This document shows, piece by piece, positions 12,434-19,741 of a stretch of 64,000 bases of DNA. The DNA is from Sulfurimonas sp. Its GTDB lineage: Bacteria > Campylobacterota > Campylobacteria > Campylobacterales > Sulfurimonadaceae. The translations under genes and the position numbers were made by a program. Each line of letters opens with the position of its first letter. Position 1 is the first letter of the stretch. The notes beneath the pieces are model-generated. The model worked only from the letters and a program-made list of their open reading frames with translations, searched no databases and was not told where the DNA came from. The stretch spans positions 23,995 through 87,994 of the forward strand of contig VMSZ01000056.1 of the NCBI GenBank assembly GCA_013791885.1, read 5' to 3'.

Positions 12434-13930
12434 ATGGAGAATCGTCCATTAGAGTACGACTACACGGTTGCAAAGATGTTCATGCTTACGACAATTCTAT
12501 TAGGAATTGTTGGTATGCTCATCGGTGTAATCTTAGCATTTCAACTTGCATTTCCAGAGGTTAATACAATCTTAGGAAGTGGTTTGGCTGAATATACTAA
12601 CTTTAGTCGTCTTCGTCCACTGCACACTGATGCGGTTATTTTCGGGTTTACTTTAAGTGGTATTTTTGCTACTTGGTATTATGTTGGTCAACGTGTACTA
12701 AAGGTGTCAATGGCTGAATCAGGCTTTTTGATGTTTATTGGTAAATTACACTTTTGGTTATACTTAGTTGGTGTTGTAGCGGTTGTTGTTACACTTTTCA
12801 TGGGTATTACTACTTCAAAAGAGTACGCTGAATTCGAATGGCCAATAGATATTGCTATTGTTGTTGTTTGGGTACTTTTTGGTATCAGTTTGTTTGGTCT
12901 TATCGGTATTCGCCGTGAGAAGTCACTCTACATTTCTGTTTGGTATTACATTGCTACTTTCTTAGGTATAGCTATGCTTTATCTATTTAATAACATGGAA
13001 ATTCCAACGATGTTAGCTACTGCACCAGATGGTTCAGCAGTTGGTGGTTCTTGGATGCATTCAGTTTCTATGTATGCCGGTACTAATGATGCACTAGTTC
13101 AATGGTGGTACGGTCACAACGCAGTTGCGTTTGGTTTTACAGTGCCTATTGTTGCTATGATTTACTACTTTTTACCAAAAGAGTCTGGTCAAGCTATCTA
13201 CTCATATAAATTATCATTACTTTCTTTCTGGGGATTAATGTTTGTTTACTTATGGGCTGGCGGACACCACTTATTATTCTCAACTGTTCCTGACTGGATG
13301 CAAACTATGGGTTCAATTTTCTCTGTAATCCTTATTTTACCATCATGGGGTTCAGCGATCAATATGCTTCTTACAATGAAGGGTGAATGGCAACAAGTTG
13401 CAGCATCTCCATTAATTAAGTTTATGGTTCTTGGTTCTACATTCTATATGTTCTCAACATTAGAAGGTCCTATTCAGGCTATTAAATCTGTTAATGCAAT
13501 TGCTCACTTTACTGACTGGATTGTTGGTCACGTACATGATGGTGTTCTTGGATGGGTTGGCTTTATGATTATGGCTGCACTTTATCACATGGCTCCACGT
13601 GTATTCAAAAAAGAGATTTATTCTAAATCTTTAATGGCTACACAATTTTGGATCCAAACTTTAGGTGTTGTTTTATACTTCACTTCTATGTGGATTGCTG
13701 GTATTACTCAAGGTATGATGTGGCGTGCTCACGATGAATTTGGTAACTTAGCTTACTCATTTATCGATACGGTTACAGTTTTACATCCTTACTACACTAT
13801 TCGTGGTGTTGGTGGATTATTATACTTAGTTGGTTTCTTAATGTTTGCTTATAACATCTACAAAACTATGACTTCTGGTCGTAAAGTAGAAGAATCTGAG
13901 CTTCAAAATGCATCGCCTATGGGCGCTTAA
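12434..13930 (+). CDS. ccoN: cbb3-type cytochrome c oxidase subunit I
   Basis: Haem-copper oxidase subunit I motifs (RPLHTDAVIFGF, WWYGHNAVAFGFT, AGGHHLLFSTVPDWMQ). Confidence 0.97.
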   Translation: MENRPLEYDYTVAKMFMLTTILLGIVGMLIGVILAFQLAFPEVNTILGSGLAEYTNFSRLRPLHTDAVIFGFTLSGIFATWYYVGQRVLKVSMAESGFLMFIGKLHFWLYLVGVVAVVVTLFMGITTSKEYAEFEWPIDIAIVVVWVLFGISLFGLIGIRREKSLYISVWYYIATFLGIAMLYLFNNMEIPTMLATAPDGSAVGGSWMHSVSMYAGTNDALVQWWYGHNAVAFGFTVPIVAMIYYFLPKESGQAIYSYKLSLLSFWGLMFVYLWAGGHHLLFSTVPDWMQTMGSIFSVILILPSWGSAINMLLTMKGEWQQVAASPLIKFMVLGSTFYMFSTLEGPIQAIKSVNAIAHFTDWIVGHVHDGVLGWVGFMIMAALYHMAPRVFKKEIYSKSLMATQFWIQTLGVVLYFTSMWIAGITQGMMWRAHDEFGNLAYSFIDTVTVLHPYYTIRGVGGLLYLVGFLMFAYNIYKTMTSGRKVEESELQNASPMGA

Positions 13931-13945
13931 TAGAAAGGATTAATT

Positions 13946-14638
13946 ATGTTTCATTGGTTAGAAAAACATCCGTTCTTTTTTGCGGTAGGTGTATTCTTAG
14001 TGATTTCTTTTGCAGGTTTGATTGAAATAGTTCCAAACTTTGCTCAAGCGTCTCGTCCTGTAATCGGGACAGCTCCATACTCTACTTTAGAGTTAGCGGG
14101 TCGTCACGTTTATATTAAAAATAGCTGTAATGCTTGTCACTCACAATTAGTGCGTCCATTTAAATCAGAAACTGACCGTTATGGTCACTACTCTTTAAGT
14201 GGTGAGTATGCTTATGATCGTCCATTCCTATGGGGTTCTAAAAGAACTGGTCCAGACTTGATGCGTGTAGGTAACTACCGTACAACTGACTGGCATGAAA
14301 ACCATATGAAAGCTCCTGCTGATGTTGTTCCAGGTTCGATTATGCCTGCTTACACATGGATGTTTACGAATTTAGCTGATATCAATACTGCATATGCAGA
14401 ACAGTTAACAGTTGCACAGTTCTTTTCAACTCCTTACAACAAACCAGTTCCTATGAAAGATGGGTCTACTAAAGTTGTAGCAATGGGTAATAATGTAACT
14501 GAAGCGAATGCTATGGCTTTAGAAGAAGCAAAACTTATCGCAGCAGATATGAAAGATCAAGATGTTAAAGATGCAGTTGCTAACGGTCAGATTCCTGAAA
14601 TCGTTGCTTTAATTGCATACATGAACAGTCTTAAGTAG
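13946..14638 (+). CDS. ccoO: cbb3-type cytochrome c oxidase subunit II (monohaem)
   Basis: CNACHSQLVRPFKSETDRYGHYS. Confidence 0.97.
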   Translation: MFHWLEKHPFFFAVGVFLVISFAGLIEIVPNFAQASRPVIGTAPYSTLELAGRHVYIKNSCNACHSQLVRPFKSETDRYGHYSLSGEYAYDRPFLWGSKRTGPDLMRVGNYRTTDWHENHMKAPADVVPGSIMPAYTWMFTNLADINTAYAEQLTVAQFFSTPYNKPVPMKDGSTKVVAMGNNVTEANAMALEEAKLIAADMKDQDVKDAVANGQIPEIVALIAYMNSLK

Positions 14639-14650
14639 TAAAGGTTTAAA

Positions 14651-14854
14651 GTGAATATTGCTGAATTACAAGCTTATGGTTATTTTGCACTGACTGCTAT
14701 TTTAGTAGTTGTGCTTTACGGGTATATATATCATTTGTACTCTAAAAGAGAAGATGCAAATGGACATGATTACGAGGAATATAGCAATATAGCACTTAAG
14801 GATGATATAACTGATGCACCTGTGTCAGCTATATCAGATGACAAAGAGAAATAG
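14651..14854 (+). CDS. ccoQ: cbb3 oxidase subunit CcoQ, GTG start
   Basis: 67-aa single-TM protein between ccoO and ccoP. Confidence 0.85.
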   Translation: MNIAELQAYGYFALTAILVVVLYGYIYHLYSKREDANGHDYEEYSNIALKDDITDAPVSAISDDKEK

Positions 14855-14863
14855 GAGAGATAT

Positions 14864-15787
14864 ATGAATAAGCTTTATCTTGGGGGAGCTATTTTTACCA
14901 TTCTTATGTTAGCGTTTACATACATATCTGTAGGCGGTTCTGAGGGTGGTTTAAATGGCGATATCGTCAATATGCTTGCTGTTGCAGGTGCGGTTGCACT
15001 TGTAATAATTACAGTTTTTGTTGTAATCAAGTATGTTCGTCAAATGCAAACTGACACGGCTGACGGCGAGTTAGCTGATGAGAGTTGGGATAACATTGGT
15101 GAGTATAAAAATCCGGTTCCAATGGGCTGGGCTATTATGTTCTTAGGTACAATGATCTGGGGTATGTGGTATTTTTTAATTGGTTATCCAGTAAACGCAT
15201 ATTCACAAATTGGTGAGTACAATGAAGACACTGCAGCACATAATGAAAAATTCAATGCACAATATGAATCTATCACTGGTGATAGATTAGTAGAAATGGG
15301 TGAATCAGTATTTTTGGCTGAGTGTAAAGTTTGTCACGGTTTAGCTGCTGATGGTATTGACGGCAAGGCTGCAAATCTTAAAGTAAGACTTGAAGCAAAA
15401 ACTGTTAAGCATGTTGTAGAGAATGGTTCAAACAATCAATTATTAGGTACTGAAATGCCTATGCCGGATCGTAACGGATTATTTAACAACAATACAGGTG
15501 CGCTAATCACTGATGCTGAAATTGACGCTGTTGCTGCTTATGTGGCAAATGGTATGAGCGGTGCTGGTGCTGATGTGTTTGCTGGAGCTTGTGCTTCTTG
15601 TCACGGTGAAGACGGTCAAGGTATGGAGTATGTTGCTCCAAATGTTGCTGCGTTTACACCTGAACTTGTTGCAAATGTTCTTAATCATGGTAAAAAAGGC
15701 GTAATCGGTACTATGCCTGCGTTTGACAGATTAAATGCAAAACAAAAAGAGGCTGTTGGTGCTTACATCACTAGTCTAAGTAAATAA
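14864..15787 (+). CDS. ccoP: cbb3 oxidase subunit III, dihaem cytochrome c
   Basis: Two CXXCH motifs (CKVCHG, CASCHG) and a CcoP N-terminal TM region. Confidence 0.96.
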   Translation: MNKLYLGGAIFTILMLAFTYISVGGSEGGLNGDIVNMLAVAGAVALVIITVFVVIKYVRQMQTDTADGELADESWDNIGEYKNPVPMGWAIMFLGTMIWGMWYFLIGYPVNAYSQIGEYNEDTAAHNEKFNAQYESITGDRLVEMGESVFLAECKVCHGLAADGIDGKAANLKVRLEAKTVKHVVENGSNNQLLGTEMPMPDRNGLFNNNTGALITDAEIDAVAAYVANGMSGAGADVFAGACASCHGEDGQGMEYVAPNVAAFTPELVANVLNHGKKGVIGTMPAFDRLNAKQKEAVGAYITSLSK

Positions 15788-15797
15788 GGAGTCAGGT

Positions 15798-16007
15798 ATG
15801 AACGAAAATAGAAGCGTATTTGCTCTTGACGGTGTAACTGGTATGTTAATTGCGACAGTTTTGTTATTAGCCATTCTTGTATTCTTAACAATTCAAGCAC
15901 TTGGTGTTCAAAATGCTCAAGCAAGTAACTATTATGATATTAAAGATGAATCTTCAATTCAAATGAGAAGCGTTGATAACGCTAAACATTTGGTTGACGT
16001 GAAGTAA
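15798..16007 (+). CDS. DUF4006 family small membrane protein of the cco operon
   Basis: MNENRSVFALDGVTGMLIATVLLLAILVFLTIQALGVQNAQASNYYDIKD; position directly after ccoP. Confidence 0.8.
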   Translation: MNENRSVFALDGVTGMLIATVLLLAILVFLTIQALGVQNAQASNYYDIKDESSIQMRSVDNAKHLVDVK

Positions 16008-16019
16008 GGAGAATTAATT

Positions 16020-16109
16020 ATGGAAAAAATAATTGCAATAGGCCTAGTTATTATGGCTGCTTACACACTTTTCGCGGTAGTTACTCCAAACCACCTTTAT
16101 ATCGGTTAG
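16020..16109 (+). CDS. 29-aa single-TM miniprotein in the cco operon (absent from the ORF track)
   Basis: ATG GAA AAA ... ATC GGT TAG = MEKIIAIGLVIMAAYTLFAVVTPNHLYIG; AAGGAG about 8 nt upstream; tight spacing to both neighbours. Confidence 0.72.
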   Translation: MEKIIAIGLVIMAAYTLFAVVTPNHLYIG

Positions 16110-16118
16110 GGAATTTCA

Positions 16119-16823
16119 TTGAAATTTTCACGAGGGCTTGCGGCCCTCACCCTTCTTTTATTCTTTCAATCACAATTAGTAGCAGAATATTTATATAAAG
16201 ATGAAGTAATCCATAACCCAAACTTTACTGCACAGGTAGAAAAAGTCGGGAGTGAGCTTTATGCCAAAACAGGCATATCACTTAGACTGATTATGATACG
16301 AGAACTTCCAAATGAGATGAATGTTGTTGAATATCAACAAGAAGTTCTAAAAGATTTTAGTGAACCTACTATTTTACTCACATTTTCAGAGCTCAATTCC
16401 AAGGTAGACATCTCAGTAAATGACGCATCTTTATACGAATATTTTGATAAAAAACAAGTTTTAAGTCCTGTTGCTTCACAAGTGCAGGCAATTATTATGG
16501 CGATGATGTACAGTAACAGCTGGGAACATTTTAAGTACATGGCAAATGATTATGGCGGAACCATTCTGCCTCTTATCTCCGGAAAATCAAAACCAGAGCA
16601 GCAGCTTGGTAAATATTCCGGTTCAATGTTTAATGGATATATTGACATTGCAGAGCAAATTGCAGTAAGTAAAGGTGTTGTTTTAGAGAGTGCAGCCGGG
16701 AATGCAAATAAAAATAGTATCCTGGTTCTAAAGTTAGTCTTCTATGGTTTTATTATTTATGCTATATTTGTGTTCTTTAAAAGAAAAATTACCAATAAAA
16801 GGCTGAAAAGTGAGCAAAAATAG
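16119..16823 (+). CDS. Uncharacterised membrane-anchored protein (possibly TPM-domain-like) in the cco operon, TTG start
   Basis: Signal-like N-terminus, C-terminal TM helix; coupled to the downstream FixH-like ORF. Confidence 0.6.
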   Translation: MKFSRGLAALTLLLFFQSQLVAEYLYKDEVIHNPNFTAQVEKVGSELYAKTGISLRLIMIRELPNEMNVVEYQQEVLKDFSEPTILLTFSELNSKVDISVNDASLYEYFDKKQVLSPVASQVQAIIMAMMYSNSWEHFKYMANDYGGTILPLISGKSKPEQQLGKYSGSMFNGYIDIAEQIAVSKGVVLESAAGNANKNSILVLKLVFYGFIIYAIFVFFKRKITNKRLKSEQK

Positions 16824-17316
16824 TGGGAGAATATGGCCTTATGCCATAGGTGCATCTATTGTACTTGTATTTGGAGCTTGTGTAGCAACAATAGTTATAA
16901 CAAGCAAGATGCCTGTTGAGAAAAGTGATACCTACATGATGGGCTATCATGAAGCGGATGCAAGTGTAAATGAAATAATTGAAGCTCGTATTGCCTTTGA
17001 TAAAAAATATAAGATAGAGTACAAAACTGACTCACTCAGTCTAGAGAGCTCAGAGATTAAATATAAAATTACAGACACGGATGGAAATGCGGTGGACAAT
17101 GCAACACTCAAAGTTGTAGTAACTAGACCAAACAACCATAAACATGATCAAGAGTTAGTTAATCCATCGGTAAGTGAAGGTGTTTACAGTTTTGCACCTA
17201 TTAAACTTCCAGAAGCGGGTCGATGGGACATTATGGCAAAAGTTGACATTGGTGAAAATCAAAGATTTTACAATCTTAAAGCAGATACAAGAGCCAAAGA
17301 GGCATTTGAATACTAA
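16810..17316 (+). CDS. fixH: FixH family protein (cbb3 oxidase maturation), GTG start
   Basis: IWPYAIGASIVLVFGACVATIVITSKMPVEKSDTYMMGYHEADASVN...; location in the cco operon. Confidence 0.7.
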   Translation: MSKNSGRIWPYAIGASIVLVFGACVATIVITSKMPVEKSDTYMMGYHEADASVNEIIEARIAFDKKYKIEYKTDSLSLESSEIKYKITDTDGNAVDNATLKVVVTRPNNHKHDQELVNPSVSEGVYSFAPIKLPEAGRWDIMAKVDIGENQRFYNLKADTRAKEAFEY

Positions 17317-17392
17317 TGTATTTGTGTGCTTCGACAGAAGCTTTGTTTAGCCTTTTCGGGGCTAACAATATAAACAACTTGCGTAAAATTTT

Positions 17393-19741
17393 ATGAATGA
17401 AAAAACTATAGTTTTACCTTCTGCCAGAGCGATACGCAATGAGCAACTAAAAATAGAAAATCCGACACTTTTTCTTCCAAATTACATAACTATGAGCGAT
17501 TTTGTCTCCAAGCTTTGCATCGTAAAAGATTTAAAAATGCATGATGAAGACAGCAGGGTCCTTTTGCTGCTAGAAGCTGCAGATTTCAAAGAGTTTTCAC
17601 AGCTTCAAATAGAGCGAAATTTTTTTACTTTCACAAAAAATTCTTCCTATATATTTAAATTTTTTGAAGAGTTAAGTGCTGAGATGTATGACATTCAAGA
17701 GCTTGATACTTCAGATATTTATGCAGAGTATGAAGAGCACATAAGCATTCTTCAGGAACTTCACAAACGTTATGAGAAAATCTGTGCCCAGCGGAAGGTT
17801 CTCGATAGAATATTTTTGCCCAAACTCTATATTTTTCATAAAGAATATGCCCTAACGCATAAAAAAATCGAGATACACGCAGAGGGACATCTTACAAATT
17901 TTGAACTTGAGCTTCTACAAAAATGCTGCGTGTATTCAGAAGTAAACATTCATCTAAATACTACAAAGTTCAATACTAAAATGCAAAAGAAATTTTTGGA
18001 TTTGGGTATTGAACTTGAGAAGGATTACTCTTATATTATCTCACTAAACGCAGCGAAAATTGTGAGTAAAGAAGAGAGTAAAAAAAACAAAAAAATCCAC
18101 TGCGAATCTTTAAGTGAGTCTCTCTTGCAAGTTGCGTTTGTGAAGACGAAACTCTATGAGTTTATACAAAAAGGCTACGAAGCGCAAAATATAGCGGTTA
18201 TTTTGCCAGATGAAAAGTTCGCGGAGCTTCTGAAGGTATTTGATGAAAAATCAAACTTTAACTTTGCCATGGGCGATGCATTTTCTAAAAGTAAAATCTA
18301 TCAAAAACTAGATGCAACAATGCAGGCCATAGAGAGCGACACGAAAGAAAATGAGGCAAGACTAGAACGCGTTGGGGAGGAGATATACTTAGAGCTTTTT
18401 TCCATTTACTACAAGAGCGCAAAAGAGGTAAATATTTTGGAATACTTTGCCAAATATAAAGAGTTCATAGGCAGCAAAGTCGAGCTAAAAATTTTTGAAG
18501 AAGAGATGTATAACTTTAAAAACATTCTCCCTTTTATGAGTGAAATGAGCGTAAAGTCTCTGTTGCATCTTTTCCTGCAGAGAATATCGCAAAGAACACT
18601 CGATGACGTGCGCGGAGGAAAAATAACTGTTATGGGAGTTTTAGAAACCAGAGCAGTTGCGTTTGATGCGGTTATAATAGTAGATTTCAGTGACTCAAAT
18701 GTCCCGCGAAAAAGCGATAAAGATATGTTCTTAAATACAAAAATCCGTACAATAGCCGGCTTACCGACTATGAATGACAGAGAGAATCTGCAAAAGCATT
18801 ACTATGAAAGATTGATTAACTCAAGTAAAGAAGTCGCGATTTGTTACGTCGAATCAAGCCAAAGCTCTGCTTCGCGTTTTCTCAAACAGTTGCATATTAA
18901 GCAAATAAAGAGTCACTCTGAACAGGACTATGCTCAGATACTTTTTCATAAACGCAGTCTTGTTAAAAAAGAAGATGAAAAAATTGTGGGAGAGTATAGT
19001 TTTAAAGAGCATAAACTCTCAAACACAAAACTAAAAACTTTTTTGACCTGCAAAAGAAAATTTTATTACAGATATATCAAGCACATAAACGCCCATGAAA
19101 TCCCAAAAGATATGCCAAAAGAGTGGGAAATAGGGATTGATGTACATAGTGCGCTTAAAGAGCTTTACAGTAAAAAAAATAGCTACACAAACGCAGTTGA
19201 ACTCAAACGCGACCTGCAAAAAGAACTCGACAATGTTTGTGGGAGAAGTGAGCTGGAAAAATATCTCATCAGTATGTATAAAAAAAGTTTAGATGCATTT
19301 TGTGAAAATGAGATAGTAAGATTTCAAGAAGGATGGAAAGTCCTCAGTTGTGAAGAGAACTTTGAATGTGACTTTGCGGGGGTAAAGCTTATCGGGCAGA
19401 TTGACAGAATTGACCAAAGAGAAGATGAGATTTTTGTGCTTGACTACAAAACAGGTTCTTATCCGCTCTATAACTCTAAAAACTTCACCGAAGCGACAGA
19501 TTTTCAATTAGAGTTTTATTATCTCTTAACAAAAAAATTAGCAGGCCAAACGCAGTGCGGATACTACGATTTAAAAGAGTCCAAAATTGTAAACGAACTG
19601 TTTTTAGAGGAAAAACTCGGCGTTTTGGAGTCCAACATCAAAGACATTCTAATGCACGAAACACATGAGTTTGACAAGTGTGATGACTTGAAAAATTGTA
19701 TTTACTGTGAATTTTCCACTATGTGCCAAAGAGAAAAATGA
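17393..19741 (+). CDS. addB: AddB-like subunit: degenerate helicase plus PD-(D/E)XK nuclease with Fe-S-type cysteines
   Basis: GQIDRI...FVLDYKTGSYP nuclease motif; TCKRKFYYRYI ... NCIYCEFSTMC cysteine arrangement; no recognisable Walker A. Confidence 0.82.
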   Translation: MNEKTIVLPSARAIRNEQLKIENPTLFLPNYITMSDFVSKLCIVKDLKMHDEDSRVLLLLEAADFKEFSQLQIERNFFTFTKNSSYIFKFFEELSAEMYDIQELDTSDIYAEYEEHISILQELHKRYEKICAQRKVLDRIFLPKLYIFHKEYALTHKKIEIHAEGHLTNFELELLQKCCVYSEVNIHLNTTKFNTKMQKKFLDLGIELEKDYSYIISLNAAKIVSKEESKKNKKIHCESLSESLLQVAFVKTKLYEFIQKGYEAQNIAVILPDEKFAELLKVFDEKSNFNFAMGDAFSKSKIYQKLDATMQAIESDTKENEARLERVGEEIYLELFSIYYKSAKEVNILEYFAKYKEFIGSKVELKIFEEEMYNFKNILPFMSEMSVKSLLHLFLQRISQRTLDDVRGGKITVMGVLETRAVAFDAVIIVDFSDSNVPRKSDKDMFLNTKIRTIAGLPTMNDRENLQKHYYERLINSSKEVAICYVESSQSSASRFLKQLHIKQIKSHSEQDYAQILFHKRSLVKKEDEKIVGEYSFKEHKLSNTKLKTFLTCKRKFYYRYIKHINAHEIPKDMPKEWEIGIDVHSALKELYSKKNSYTNAVELKRDLQKELDNVCGRSELEKYLISMYKKSLDAFCENEIVRFQEGWKVLSCEENFECDFAGVKLIGQIDRIDQREDEIFVLDYKTGSYPLYNSKNFTEATDFQLEFYYLLTKKLAGQTQCGYYDLKESKIVNELFLEEKLGVLESNIKDILMHETHEFDKCDDLKNCIYCEFSTMCQREK

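Noticed and set aside
17347-17365. TTAGCC-ttttcgg-GGCTAA hairpin before addB as a regulatory element
   Set aside because: Short stem with no U-tract; at most a weak terminator or attenuator, not separable from background.
17393-19741. Lack of Walker A in the AddB-like protein as evidence of a pseudogene
   Set aside because: AddB helicase domains are commonly inactivated; the nuclease motif and Fe-S cysteines look intact, so the gene appears functional.
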